This document shows, one piece after another, positions 38,849-47,903 of a stretch of 64,000 nt of DNA. Positions within the stretch are counted from its first letter, which is position 1; the number at the start of each line of letters is the position of its first letter. The notes under the pieces were generated by a model that saw only the letters and a program-made list of their open reading frames with translations, was not told where the DNA came from and did no database searches. The stretch is from Streptomyces olivoverticillatus (GTDB lineage: Bacteria; Actinomycetota; Actinomycetes; Streptomycetales; Streptomycetaceae), in assembly GCF_014203555.1 (NCBI RefSeq), contig NZ_JACHJH010000007.1:173140-237139 (forward strand), read 5' to 3'. The position numbers and the translations under genes were made by a program.

Positions 38849-39559
38849 ATGGCCAAGAGCGTGCCGGTGCACTGCCCCACGTGCCGCCGGGAGCACTCCT
38901 TCACCCCGCCCACCTTCCCTTGCGCCTGCGGCGCACCGCTCACCCTGCCCGTACTGCCGGACGCCGAGCCCGAGTTAATGGCCCAGCGCACCTGGCGCGA
39001 TTCCTGGGTGGCGGTCCGCTGCCCGGCCTGCGACCGCCAGGGCCAGTGGCCCCGGCCCGAGTTCGGCTGCTCGTGCGGGGCGGTGGTGCGCCTGCCCGTC
39101 CAGCCGGTGCGCGACGGCGCCGCGCCCGACGGTCAGCCGCCGCGTCGGCCGCGCGTCGTGCAGCGCCGTCCCGCCTTCCGGCCGGTCGCCATCCGCACCG
39201 AGCGCGATGCGGTGATGGCCGCCGAGCGCTATCTGCGCTGGCTCGGCTACTCGGACGTACGCCGTCCGGGCAACTGCCCCGCGCCCACGGCCTCCGGGGT
39301 GGACCTGCGCGCCACCGGTCTCGTGGCCCGGGTGGACCCGACCACTCTCCCCACCACCCTGCGCGACATCGAATGCCTGTGGCTGTACGGCCTGCTCGAC
39401 TCGGTGACCGGCGTCTGCTTCTCCCTCGCGGGCTACGCTCCCGACGCGCGCTGCCGCGCGGACGACCTGCGGCTTCCGCTGTTCGTGATGGATCTGACCG
39501 GCACGCCGCAGGCCCTCAACGACTGGGCCGACGAGCTGGTGCGCCGCGGCCAGGGCTGA
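38849..39559 (+). CDS. Zinc-ribbon protein with degenerate Mrr-like nuclease domain
   Basis: A 236-residue protein starting at ATG 38849 (GGAG 7 bases before); ATG 38804 is an alternative. Two zinc ribbons lie at the N-terminus: CPTC...CAC (about residues 9-25) and CPAC...CSC (about 56-75). The C-terminal ~115 residues resemble the Mrr endonuclease core: AERYLRWLGYSDVR, then GVDLRATGLVARVDP, then VCFSLAGYAPDA. The Mrr pattern is D...QxK; here the Asp is kept (GVD) but QxK reads ARVD, so cleavage activity is doubtful. Codon 43 is TTA (38975-38977), which would make translation depend on bldA tRNA. No methylase is adjacent. Confidence 0.7.
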   Translation: MAKSVPVHCPTCRREHSFTPPTFPCACGAPLTLPVLPDAEPELMAQRTWRDSWVAVRCPACDRQGQWPRPEFGCSCGAVVRLPVQPVRDGAAPDGQPPRRPRVVQRRPAFRPVAIRTERDAVMAAERYLRWLGYSDVRRPGNCPAPTASGVDLRATGLVARVDPTTLPTTLRDIECLWLYGLLDSVTGVCFSLAGYAPDARCRADDLRLPLFVMDLTGTPQALNDWADELVRRGQG

Positions 39560-39683
39560 GCCGGGCGCCCCGCAAAGCTCAATTCTTGCTCTGAAACAGC
39601 CGTTGCTCATGGCGAGTTGAGCTCGCTCGGGCGGAGACTGTGCAAGGGCCCGCGGACGCACGGGGGAGCGCGGACCCGCCCAC

Positions 39684-39724
39684 GGGGGGATCCACGGGGG
39701 AAACAGCGGGGGATGTACGGGGGG
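39684..39724 (+). other. G-quadruplex-forming G-run array
   Basis: Four runs of 5-6 G (39684-39689, 39696-39700, 39708-39712, 39719-39724) are separated by 6, 7 and 6 nt. They lie within a stretch repeating the word acGGGGG(G)A about six times (39657-39750), in the 230-bp convergent gap between the Mrr-like gene and the acyl-CoA synthetase. Confidence 0.5.
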
Positions 39725-39750
39725 AAAAGGGTTTCACGGCACGGGGGATG

Positions 39751-39779
39751 GCGGGGCGGCCCGGGAAGGGCCGCCCCGC
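39751..39779 (-). terminator. Terminator of the acyl-CoA synthetase genes
   Basis: A perfect 12-bp stem gcggggcggccc/gggccgccccgc with a 5-nt loop lies 10 bp after the minus-strand stop codon. Being symmetrical, it could also stop rightward transcripts. Confidence 0.8.
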
Positions 39780-39789
39780 TGCCGTGTCC

Positions 39790-41433
39790 CTACGACCGTA
39801 CGGGCACTGTCGGGTCGAGTGACGCCGCCGCCTCGCGGCGCAGCTCCACCTTGCGCACCTTGCCGCTGACGGTCATGGGGAACGCCTCCATGATCCGCAG
39901 GTACTTCGGCACCTTGTAGTGGGCCAGCCGGCCGCGGCAGTAGCGGGCCAGCTCGTCGCGGGTGAGGGTCTCGGCGGGGTCGCGCAGGATGACGCAAGCC
40001 ATGATCTCCTCGCCGTAACTCTCGTCGGGCACGCCGATGACCTGCACGTCGGAGATCTTGGGGTGGGAGTAGAGGAACTCCTCGATCTCCCGCGGGTAGA
40101 CGTTCTCGCCACCTCTGATGATCATGTCCTTGATGCGGCCGACGATCTGCACGTAGTCGTCCTCGTCCATCAGCGCGAGGTCGCCGGTGTGCATCCAGCC
40201 CTCCGCGTCGACGGCCTCCGCGGTGCGCTCCGGCTCGTTCCAGTAGCCCAGCATCACCGAGTAGCCGCGGGTGCACAGCTCGCCGGGTTCGCCGTGGGGG
40301 ACCGTGGCGCCGGTGGCCGGGTCGGTGACCTTCACCTCGATGTGCGGGAGCACCCGGCCGACCGTGCCGGTGCGGCGGTCGAGGTCGTCGTCGCGCCGGG
40401 TCTGGGTGGAGACCGGGGAGGTCTCGGTCATTCCGTAGCAGATGGCGACCTCGGCCATGTGCATCTCGGCGACGACCCGCTTCATCACCTCGGCCGGGCA
40501 CGGCGAGCCCGCCATGATGCCGGTGCGCAGCGAGGTCAGGTCGTAGGTGGCGAAGTCGGGCAGGCCCAGCTCGGCGATGAACATGGTGGGGACGCCGTAG
40601 AGCGAGGTGCAGCGCTCGCGTTCGACGGCGTGGAGGGTGGCGGTGGCGTCGAAGGCCGGGGCCGGGATGACCACGCAGGCACCGTGGCTGGTGGCGGCGA
40701 GATTGCCCATGACCATGCCGAAGCAGTGGTAGAAGGGCACGGGCAGGGCGATGCGGTCCGCTTCGGTGTAGCCCAGGGTCTCTCCCACGAAGTAGCCGTT
40801 ATTGAGGATGTTGCGGTGCGAGAGGGTGGCGCCCTTGGCGAAGCCGGTGGTGCCCGAGGTGAATTGGATGTTGACGGGGTCGGTGCTGCGCAGCCGTGAC
40901 GCGCGCTCGGCCAGCCGCTCGGGCGGGACGCCGGCGCCCAGCCGCAGCAGCCCGGTCCAGGTCGGGTCGTCGATGTAGACGACGTCGCGCAGCGCCGGAC
41001 AGGAGGAGCGCACCTGCTCGATCATGCGGCGGTAGTCGCTGGTGCGGTGTTCGGTGGAGGAGACGAGCACGCTGATCTCCGCCTGGCGCAGTACGTAGCC
41101 CAGTTCGTGCACCCGGTAGGCCGGGTTGATGTTGACCATGATCGCGCCGATGCGGGCGGTGGCGTACTGCACCATGACCCACTCGGGGCAGTTGACGGCC
41201 CAGATGCCCACCCGGTCGCCCTTGGCCACGCCCTTGGCGAGCAGACCCAGCGCGACCTCTTCGACCGCGCGCCCGAACTCCGCGTACGTCCACCGGCGCC
41301 CGCCGTGGACGTCGACGAGCGCATCGCGGTCGCCGAAGCGTTCGACGGTGCGGGCCAGGTTGGCGCCGATGGTGTCGTCGAGCAGCGGGGTGTCGGTGGG
41401 GCCCGCCGCGTAGGAGGGGGAGGGTGTGCTCAC
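39790..41433 (-). CDS. Fatty-acyl-CoA synthetase (AMP-binding, FadD-like)
   Basis: A 547-residue ANL-superfamily ligase. Core motifs: FTSGTTGFAKGATLSH (A3), YGMTETSP (A5), GWMHTGDLALMDEDDY (A7), GRIKDMIIRGGENVYPREIE (A8) and the catalytic Lys in MTVSGKVRKVEL (A10). It activates a carboxylic acid to its CoA thioester, probably medium or long chain. The GTG overlaps the stop of the second synthetase upstream (GTGA), so both are made together, perhaps for different chain lengths. Confidence 0.92.
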   Translation of the reverse strand: MSTPSPSYAAGPTDTPLLDDTIGANLARTVERFGDRDALVDVHGGRRWTYAEFGRAVEEVALGLLAKGVAKGDRVGIWAVNCPEWVMVQYATARIGAIMVNINPAYRVHELGYVLRQAEISVLVSSTEHRTSDYRRMIEQVRSSCPALRDVVYIDDPTWTGLLRLGAGVPPERLAERASRLRSTDPVNIQFTSGTTGFAKGATLSHRNILNNGYFVGETLGYTEADRIALPVPFYHCFGMVMGNLAATSHGACVVIPAPAFDATATLHAVERERCTSLYGVPTMFIAELGLPDFATYDLTSLRTGIMAGSPCPAEVMKRVVAEMHMAEVAICYGMTETSPVSTQTRRDDDLDRRTGTVGRVLPHIEVKVTDPATGATVPHGEPGELCTRGYSVMLGYWNEPERTAEAVDAEGWMHTGDLALMDEDDYVQIVGRIKDMIIRGGENVYPREIEEFLYSHPKISDVQVIGVPDESYGEEIMACVILRDPAETLTRDELARYCRGRLAHYKVPKYLRIMEAFPMTVSGKVRKVELRREAAASLDPTVPVRS

Positions 41434-43124
41434 CGGTGGTCTTCCTCTCGGTACTCGTCTCCGCCGCCCTGTGCGGTGTGCTCGCGCAGGGCGATCCGGC
41501 GGATCTTGCCGGACACGGTCTTGGGCAGCTCGGCGAACTCCAGTCGGCGCACGCGCTTGTAGGGGGCGAGCACGGCCCGGGAGTGGGCGAAGATCGCCTT
41601 GGCGGTCACGGGGCCGGGCTCCCAGCCCTCGGCGAGGACGACGTATGCCTTGGGCACGGACAGCCGCAGCGGGTCGGGCGCGGGGACGACGGCGGCTTCG
41701 GCGACGGCTTCGTGCTCCAGGAGGGCGCTCTCCAGCTCGAAGGGGCTGATCTTGTAATCACTTGATTTGAAGACGTCATCGGCGCGCCCGATGTAGGTGA
41801 GATATCCGTCTTCGTCGCGGGAGGCGATGTCGCCGGTGCGGTAGTGGCCACCCGCCATGGCCTCGGCGGTGCGCCCGGGGTCACCCGCATAGCCGGTCAT
41901 CAGGCCGACGGGCCGCTCGGAGAGATCGAGGGCGATCTCCCCCTCGTCGGCGGTCTCCCCGGTGACGGGGTCGAGGAGGACGACGCGGAAGCCCGGCACC
42001 GGCCGCCCCATCGACCCCGTCTTGAGCGGCTGTCCGGGCGTGTTGGCCACCTGGACCGAGGTCTCGGTCTGCCCGAATCCGTCGCGGATGGTCACGCCCC
42101 ACGCCCGCCGCACGGCCTCGATGACCTCGGGGTTGAGGGGTTCGCCCGCGGCGACGGCCTCGCGCGGGGGCGTGCGCAGCGCCCGCAGGTCGGCCTGGAT
42201 GAGCATCCGCCACACGGTGGGCGGGGCGCAGAAGGAGGTGACGCCGCAGCGGTCCATCTCGGCCATGAGGCGGGCGGCGTCGAAGCGTCGGTAGTTGAAG
42301 ACGAAGACGGTGGCTTCGGCGTTCCAGGGGGCGAAGAGGTTGGACCAGGCGTGCTTGGCCCAGCCGGGCGAGGAGATGTTGAGGTGGACGTCCCCGGGGA
42401 GCAGCCCGATCCAGTACATGGTGCTCAAGTGCCCGATGGGGTAAGAGATGTGGCTGTGCTCGACGAGCTTGGGCTGGGCGGTGGTGCCGGAGGTGAAGTA
42501 GAGAAGCAGGGTTTCATCGGCGGCGGTCGGCCCGTCGGGGGTGAAGCTCTCGTCGGCGGCGTACGCGTCCTCGTAGGCGAGCCAGCCGGCCTCGTCCGTC
42601 CCGCCGACCGCGATCCGGGTGTAACCCCCCGGCACCTGCGCGAACTTGCCGGTGTCGGCCGCCCGTACGATCACGTGCCGGGCCTCGCCGCGGCCGATGC
42701 GGTCGGTGAGGTCGGCGGGGCCCAGCAGCGGGGTGGCGGGGATGACGACGGCGCGCAGCTTCATCGCCGCCAGCGCCGTCTCCCACAGCTCGGTCTGGTT
42801 GCCCAGCATGACGACGATGCGGTCACCTGCCCGGACGCCCTGCGCGCGCAGCCAGTTGGCGACCCGGTCGGAGCGGCGGCGCAGGGCGTCGAAGGAGAGC
42901 CGGACCTCGCCGCCGTCCTCCTCGACGATCCACAAGGCGGTGCGGTCGTTGCCGCGCGCGATCGCGTCGAACCAGTCGAGCGCCCAGTTGAAGCGTTGCG
43001 GGCGGGGCCAGGTGAATCCCTCGTAAGCCGCGGCGCAGTCCTCCCGGTGCGCGAGCAGGAAGTCCCGCGCCGCCTTGAACTCGCTCGCGGGACCGGCCGC
43101 GCCGGTCGGGTCCATTGCCGTCAC
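41430..43124 (-). CDS. Acyl-CoA synthetase (ACSM/acetyl-CoA-synthetase-like)
   Basis: A 564-residue ANL ligase related to medium-chain acyl-CoA synthetases. Motifs: LLYFTSGTTAQPKLVEHSH, GFGQTETS, YRTGDIASRDEDGYLTYIGR, DDVFKSSDYKISPFELE and the C-terminal Lys in KTVSGKIRRIAL. The GTG at 43124 is supported by AGGAGG 5 bases upstream. It is divergent from a GAF-LuxR regulator that may control it. Confidence 0.92.
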   Translation of the reverse strand: MTAMDPTGAAGPASEFKAARDFLLAHREDCAAAYEGFTWPRPQRFNWALDWFDAIARGNDRTALWIVEEDGGEVRLSFDALRRRSDRVANWLRAQGVRAGDRIVVMLGNQTELWETALAAMKLRAVVIPATPLLGPADLTDRIGRGEARHVIVRAADTGKFAQVPGGYTRIAVGGTDEAGWLAYEDAYAADESFTPDGPTAADETLLLYFTSGTTAQPKLVEHSHISYPIGHLSTMYWIGLLPGDVHLNISSPGWAKHAWSNLFAPWNAEATVFVFNYRRFDAARLMAEMDRCGVTSFCAPPTVWRMLIQADLRALRTPPREAVAAGEPLNPEVIEAVRRAWGVTIRDGFGQTETSVQVANTPGQPLKTGSMGRPVPGFRVVLLDPVTGETADEGEIALDLSERPVGLMTGYAGDPGRTAEAMAGGHYRTGDIASRDEDGYLTYIGRADDVFKSSDYKISPFELESALLEHEAVAEAAVVPAPDPLRLSVPKAYVVLAEGWEPGPVTAKAIFAHSRAVLAPYKRVRRLEFAELPKTVSGKIRRIALREHTAQGGGDEYREEDHR

Positions 43125-43303
43125 ATGTCCTCCTGATTGCCGGGCGCTTCGTCGAGCCGCTGGTTAGCATCGTGCGACGGTGTTGCGCGTCCGGCCACCC
43201 CCGGACGGGGGTGGCAGTGGTGGCTGGGGAGCGCGAGGTTGCAGTGGCCCCAGCCCCTGTTGTGATTCTTCCAAAACTTCGACGTGGTGAAGCGGGGGCG
43301 GCC

Positions 43304-44131
43304 ATGGGTGATGCGGGCGGGATACGGGCGGCGCTGCAACGACTGCGGACGGAGGCCGGGCTGCCGGTGGCCTTCGGCGGACTGTCCACGGACGCCCGGC
43401 AGTTCCGCATCTCGGACATGACCGGCACGACCTCGACGGTCCTGCGGGGCCTCGCGATTCGCACGGGCACCGGCCTCGGCGGCAAGGCCGCCGTGCTGGG
43501 CCGCCCGCTGTCGGTGACCGACTACCGCTCCTCGCACGCCATCACCCACGAGTACGACGCCGCGGTGGCGGCCGAGGGCCTGCGCTCGGTGCTGGCCGTG
43601 CCCGTGGTCGTACGGGGCCGGGTGCGCGGCGTCCTCTACGGCGCCCTGCGCCGCCCGCTGGCCCTCGGCGACCGCTCACTGACGGCCGCGGTCGGCGTGG
43701 CCCGCGAGCTGGAGCAGAACCTGGCCGTTCAAGACGAGGTCGGGCAGCTGCTGTCCGCCGGCTCGGGCGCCGTCTGGGAAGAGGTCCGCGAGGCCCACGG
43801 CGAACTCCGGACGCTCGCCCGGCGCGTCACGGATCCCGCGCTGCGGGAGGAGCTGCTGGCGGCGTGCGCCCGGCTGGCGCGGGCGTCGGGCACGCCGTCG
43901 GACGCCGGTGCGGGGGCGAGGGCGGGGGCGGCGACGGTCGCCCTGTCGCCGCGTGAGGTCGACGTCCTCACGTGCGTGGCCTCGGGCGCGACCAACGCGG
44001 GGACCGCGGAGCGGTTGGGCCTGCGCCCGGAGACGGTCAAGAGCTACCTGCGGTCGGGCATGCGCAAGCTCGGGGCGCGGACCCGCCTGGAGGCGGTGGT
44101 CGCGGCACGGAGGGCGGGGGTGCTGCCGTGA
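43304..44131 (+). CDS. GAF-domain LuxR-type regulator
   Basis: A 275-residue protein. A GAF-like sensor covers about residues 15-150 (LRGLAIRTGTGLGGKAAVLG, LAVPVVVRGRVRGVLYGALR). A C-terminal LuxR HTH covers about 210-270 (LSPREVDVLTCVASGATNAG, LRPETVKSYLRSGMRKLGA). It is divergent from two acyl-CoA synthetases; such pairs suggest local control with a carboxylic acid or acyl-CoA as signal, by inference. ATG 43304 is the first good start. Confidence 0.85.
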   Translation: MGDAGGIRAALQRLRTEAGLPVAFGGLSTDARQFRISDMTGTTSTVLRGLAIRTGTGLGGKAAVLGRPLSVTDYRSSHAITHEYDAAVAAEGLRSVLAVPVVVRGRVRGVLYGALRRPLALGDRSLTAAVGVARELEQNLAVQDEVGQLLSAGSGAVWEEVREAHGELRTLARRVTDPALREELLAACARLARASGTPSDAGAGARAGAATVALSPREVDVLTCVASGATNAGTAERLGLRPETVKSYLRSGMRKLGARTRLEAVVAARRAGVLP

Positions 44132-44360
44132 CGGCGGCGGCCGGAACCAGCCCGTCCGGCGTTCGACGACGGCGCACATCAGCGCGGATCAAGGGGGGCG
44201 GGGCGGGGGAAGTGAACCGGCGGAGGCCCGCACGTCAACACCCCGTCAAGGGAGCTCGAAGAGGGGTCAATGTGCTGTCAAGGTCGCACTCGGCACCGCC
44301 CCCACCGGGCATAGCGTGAAAGCGCACCGCCGCCACCCCACACCCCCGAGGGCAGCCGAA

Positions 44361-44720
44361 ATGCACGTATGCCGAACCCCTGCCGAAGCCGCCGCGGTCG
44401 CCGCCGCAACGACCGTCACCACCGTCCCGGCCGACGACGGCGACCCCTCTCATCCCGCCCGCCCCTTCCACGTCCCCGTCCGTCCCTGCCCCACCGGCGG
44501 ATTCGCCCTCCGCATCTTCCGCACCCCCCTCGGCACCCGCACGGCCGTCGCCTTCACCACCGGGCGCCAGCTGGCCGACTGCCTCGGCCCCGACCAGCGG
44601 TCCGTACGCCTCTCCCTCGCCGCCGTACGCGCCCTCGCCGTCCCTCTCGGCATCACCCTGGTCTCCGTCGATCCCCAGCTGACCGCCCCCGCCGTGCGGC
44701 CCGTGAACCTCCCCGGCTGA
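44361..44720 (+). CDS. SAV_915-like small protein
   Basis: A 119-residue protein with a C-terminal block (TTGRQLADCLGPDQRSVRLS, LAVPLGITLVSVDPQLTAPA) resembling a Streptomyces family recalled as SAV_915-like. No catalytic residues or membrane segments are seen. It lies 32 bp before the PLP decarboxylase gene, probably in one operon. Function is unknown. Confidence 0.65.
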   Translation: MHVCRTPAEAAAVAAATTVTTVPADDGDPSHPARPFHVPVRPCPTGGFALRIFRTPLGTRTAVAFTTGRQLADCLGPDQRSVRLSLAAVRALAVPLGITLVSVDPQLTAPAVRPVNLPG

Positions 44721-44752
44721 CTCCTCGCCACTTCACCCGAAGGAGACCACCG

Positions 44753-46099
44753 GTGTCTCTCCCCCTCGCCCCCATAGCGCTGCCTCCCCTCCCCGAAGAG
44801 CCCGGGCCCGCCTCCGTCTGGCCCGCCTCCACCCGCACCCTGCGCTCCGGCGGCACCGCCATCGGCGGCGTCCCCCTCGCCGAGCTCGCCGACCGCTTCG
44901 GCACCCCCTGCTACGTCATCGACGAGGACGAGGTCCGCAATCGCGCCCGCGCCTGGCGCTCCGCCCTCCCCGACGCCGACGTCGCCTACGCGGGCAAGGC
45001 CTTCCTCTGCCGCGCCATGCTCCGCTGGCTCGACGAGGAGGGCCTGCACCTGGACGTCTGCTCCGCCGGCGAGCTCGAACTCGCCGCCCACACCGGCTTC
45101 CCCGCCGACCGCATCGTCCTGCACGGCAACGCCAAGAGCCCCGCCGACCTCGCCACCGCCCTGCGGCTCGGCGTGGGCCGGATCGTCATCGACAGCACCG
45201 GCGAAATCGCCCGCCTCGCCGCCCTGGTCCCGCCCGGCAGCCGCCAGCGCGTCCTCGTCCGCGTCGTCCCGGGCATCGCCGCCGGTGCCCACACGGCCGT
45301 ACGCACCGGCGTCGAGGGCCAGAAGTTCGGGCTGCCCATCGCGGGTGGCGAAGCCGAGGACGCGGTGGTGCGCGTGCTGGGGCAGCCCCGCCTCGAACTC
45401 GTCGGTCTGCACTGCCACCTCGGCTCCCAGATCGCCTCCGTCGATCCCTACGTCACCGCCGTCCGCCGGCTCGTCGGCCTGCTCTCCCGGCTGCGCGACG
45501 TGCACGGCGTCACCTTCCCCGAACTCGACCTCGGCGGCGGCTTCGCCATTCCCTACCGCGACGGCGACCAGGCCCTCGACCCGCGCCCGTACGCACTGCG
45601 CGTCACCTCCGAACTCGCCCTCCGCTGCGCCCACGCCGACCTCCCCGTCCCCCGTCTCACCGTCGAACCGGGCCGCTGGATAGCGGGCCCCGCGGGCGTC
45701 GCCCTCTACCGCGTCCTCGCGGTCAAATCCACCGGCGACCGCCTCTTCGTCGCCGTCGACGGCGGCATGAGCGACAACCCGCGCCCGGCGCTGTACGGCG
45801 TCCGCTACACGGTCCGCCTCGTGGGCCGCGCCTCCTCGGTCCCGGAACGCACGATGACGGTCGTGGGCCGCCACTGCGAGGCCGGTGACGTCCTCGCGGA
45901 GGACGTGGCGCTGCCGGGCGACATCCGCCCGGGGGACGTCCTGGGCGTACCGGCGTCCGGGGCCTACCACGTGTCCATGGCCTCGGCGTACAACCTGGTG
46001 GGCCGCCCGCCGGTCGCGGCGGTATCGGAGGGCCGCGCGCGCCTGCTGATACGGCGGGAGACGCTGGAGGATCTGCGGGTCCGGGATGTGGGTGAGTGA
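44753..46099 (+). CDS. Diaminopimelate decarboxylase-like PLP enzyme
   Basis: A 448-residue fold-type III PLP decarboxylase. The PLP lysine is in AYAGKAFLCRAM (about residues 82-93). HCHLGSQ, ELDLGGGFAIPY and VEPGRW bind phosphate. The catalytic CEAGD (usually CESGD) sits near the C-terminus, followed by SGAYHVSMASAYN. The GTG at 44753 follows AGGAG. It is probably a second copy beside a housekeeping lysA, because the neighbours are not lysine genes; it may decarboxylate DAP or a related D-amino acid. Confidence 0.88.
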   Translation: MSLPLAPIALPPLPEEPGPASVWPASTRTLRSGGTAIGGVPLAELADRFGTPCYVIDEDEVRNRARAWRSALPDADVAYAGKAFLCRAMLRWLDEEGLHLDVCSAGELELAAHTGFPADRIVLHGNAKSPADLATALRLGVGRIVIDSTGEIARLAALVPPGSRQRVLVRVVPGIAAGAHTAVRTGVEGQKFGLPIAGGEAEDAVVRVLGQPRLELVGLHCHLGSQIASVDPYVTAVRRLVGLLSRLRDVHGVTFPELDLGGGFAIPYRDGDQALDPRPYALRVTSELALRCAHADLPVPRLTVEPGRWIAGPAGVALYRVLAVKSTGDRLFVAVDGGMSDNPRPALYGVRYTVRLVGRASSVPERTMTVVGRHCEAGDVLAEDVALPGDIRPGDVLGVPASGAYHVSMASAYNLVGRPPVAAVSEGRARLLIRRETLEDLRVRDVGE

Positions 46100-46109
46100 C
46101 CGTTGCCGG

Positions 46110-47306
46110 TCACTGGGCGGCAGGTCCGAGCGGCAGGGTGAAGCGGACCTCGTAGCCTGCCGTTCCCTGCTGCGGGCCCGCCTCGAACGTGCCGCCGTAG
46201 AGGTGGGCCCGTTCGCGCATGCCGACGAGGCCCTGGCCGCTGCCCGGGACGCGCTCGGTCGCGGCACCCCGGGCTGGTGACGGGCCCTCGTCCGTGACGT
46301 GGACCGTGAGGAGGTCCGCGGAGTAGACCAGGGAGACCCTCGCCCGGGTCGGGGCCGCGTGTTTGAGGGTGTTGGTCAGGGCTTCCTGGACGATCCGGTA
46401 GGCACACAGGTCCGGCCCCGGCGGCAGCGGGCGTGCCGCGCCCGTCGTCTCGATCTCCACGGGGACGCCCGAGGCGCTCACGCGCTCGGTCAGCTCCGGC
46501 AGTTTGGCCAGGCCCGTGCCGGCCTCGCCCGTGGACGTCCCGGAGGCGTCGCCGCCATCGGGCGGGACGCGCAGCACCTGCAGGAGTCCGCGCATCTCCT
46601 CCAGCGACCGGTGGGCGGTGTCGGCGACGGTGTCCAGGGCGGTGCGGGCGGTGTCGGGGGCGGAGTCGAAGACGTACCGGGCGAGGCCGCTCTGGATGGA
46701 GATCACGGAGAGGTGGTGCGCCACCACGTCGTGGAGCTCGCGGGCGATGCGTAATCGCTCCTCGGTCACGGCGTGCCGGGCGCGAGCCGCCTGTTCGACC
46801 TGGAGGCGGCGGGTGAGCTCGGTGAGTCGGTCGTTGCGGTCGCGCACACGACGGACGTTGGTGCCGAAGGCCCAGGCCAGGCCCATCACCACCAGGGTCT
46901 GCCCGGTGGCCGTCCAGATGCTGACGACATGGGCGGCGACGACCGCGTACTCCTGAACGCCGCCGACCAGCAGCGCGCCCAGTGCCGCGCGGCGCGGTGG
47001 CAGGACGGTGGCGAGGGTGTAGAAGGCCAGGACCGGACCCCAGGCGTTGATCGACGGCTGGTAGCCGGCCGCCGTGTAGGCGGTGAGCCCGGCGGTGGAG
47101 ACCAGGAGCACGGTCCACGGGACGCGGCGGCGAAGTGCCAGCGGGAGGCTGACCGCAAGGCTGATCAGGACGGCGTACTGGTCGAACCGGCGCCAGCCGT
47201 CGGGGTGGTACTGCCGGGCGAAGGCCACCGTCACGGCGGCCACGGATACGGCGATGACCGCGTCGATGACCTGCCGCCGGACCGGTGACGCTGCGACGTT
47301 GCGCAT
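46110..47306 (-). CDS. NarL-type sensor histidine kinase (orphan)
   Basis: A 398-residue membrane kinase. Four to five N-terminal transmembrane helices (about residues 12-155) carry no large external domain. HisKA_3 dimerisation follows with the phospho-His in ARELHDVVAHHLSVI, then an HATPase with IVQEALTNTLKHA and GSGQGLVGMRERA. Such kinases normally sit next to a LuxR-type response regulator; none is adjacent here, so its partner is elsewhere. It is convergent with the decarboxylase gene. Confidence 0.88.
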   Translation of the reverse strand: MRNVAASPVRRQVIDAVIAVSVAAVTVAFARQYHPDGWRRFDQYAVLISLAVSLPLALRRRVPWTVLLVSTAGLTAYTAAGYQPSINAWGPVLAFYTLATVLPPRRAALGALLVGGVQEYAVVAAHVVSIWTATGQTLVVMGLAWAFGTNVRRVRDRNDRLTELTRRLQVEQAARARHAVTEERLRIARELHDVVAHHLSVISIQSGLARYVFDSAPDTARTALDTVADTAHRSLEEMRGLLQVLRVPPDGGDASGTSTGEAGTGLAKLPELTERVSASGVPVEIETTGAARPLPPGPDLCAYRIVQEALTNTLKHAAPTRARVSLVYSADLLTVHVTDEGPSPARGAATERVPGSGQGLVGMRERAHLYGGTFEAGPQQGTAGYEVRFTLPLGPAAQ

Positions 47307-47386
47307 CCGCGCAGCTTGCCAGAGCGCACGGGAACGTCGCGACTACACCGCAGGGTTGAGGCGGCGTCTTCCGCACGAGGTGTTCG

Positions 47387-47402
47387 TCAACCGTTGGGTT
47401 GA
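47387..47402. promoter_or_regulatory. Palindrome in the histidine kinase/I36 divergent region
   Basis: TCAACCGTTGGGTTGA: perfect 6-bp arms around 4 bp, between the two divergent genes. A possible regulator site. Confidence 0.35.
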
Positions 47403-47527
47403 TACGGGCCGCTTGCACCACCACACCGGTATCAGAAAGCAGTTCAACCCCGCACCGGATTCCGGGCGCATACAGCCGTCGGTAACTTCCTTTGTGTCGG
47501 GACCCTCTCGAAAGAAAAGAGAAGAGC

Positions 47528-47893
47528 ATGAGGATTCGAGCTCTGGCCGCAACCCTGGGAGTTGCCACCTCCATCGGCGTGGGCGTCTCCGTCGCCCCGG
47601 CCCATGCCGACGGCTGCCCCAGCACGTACCTGTGTGCCTTCGGATCGGAGAACTACGGCGGCAGTCCGGCGAAGGTGCAGCAGAACAACAAGGACCTCAC
47701 GGGCTACTGGAAGTTCCGGTACGTGAAGTCTCTCTGGAATTCGGGCAAGCAGTGCACCGCATACCTGTACGGGGGGAGGAACTACTCCGGCGTCAAGCAC
47801 ACGCTGAGCGTCAACGAGGGATACCCCAACCTCAACGCCATTCCCGAATACCGCAGCACAGGCGTCCAGAGCAACCGGTGGTGCCACACCTGA
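47528..47893 (+). CDS. Secreted peptidase inhibitor I36-like protein
   Basis: A 121-residue exported protein. A signal peptide (MRIRALAATLGVATSIGVGV, cleavage after AHA) precedes a ~95-residue beta/gamma-crystallin-like domain with four Cys (DGCPSTYLCAF, KQCTAYLYG, RWCHT). This matches the I36 family typified by SMPI, a metalloprotease inhibitor of Streptomyces. YLCAFGSENYGG is the family signature region. The ATG follows a purine-rich site. Confidence 0.87.
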   Translation: MRIRALAATLGVATSIGVGVSVAPAHADGCPSTYLCAFGSENYGGSPAKVQQNNKDLTGYWKFRYVKSLWNSGKQCTAYLYGGRNYSGVKHTLSVNEGYPNLNAIPEYRSTGVQSNRWCHT

Positions 47894-47903
47894 ACCGCCT
47901 GAC

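Noticed and set aside
39617..39919. Possible 100-residue plus-strand protein after the Mrr-like gene
   Set aside because: It spans the G-run repeat and terminator and overlaps the acyl-CoA synthetase end; low-complexity Arg/Gly sequence.
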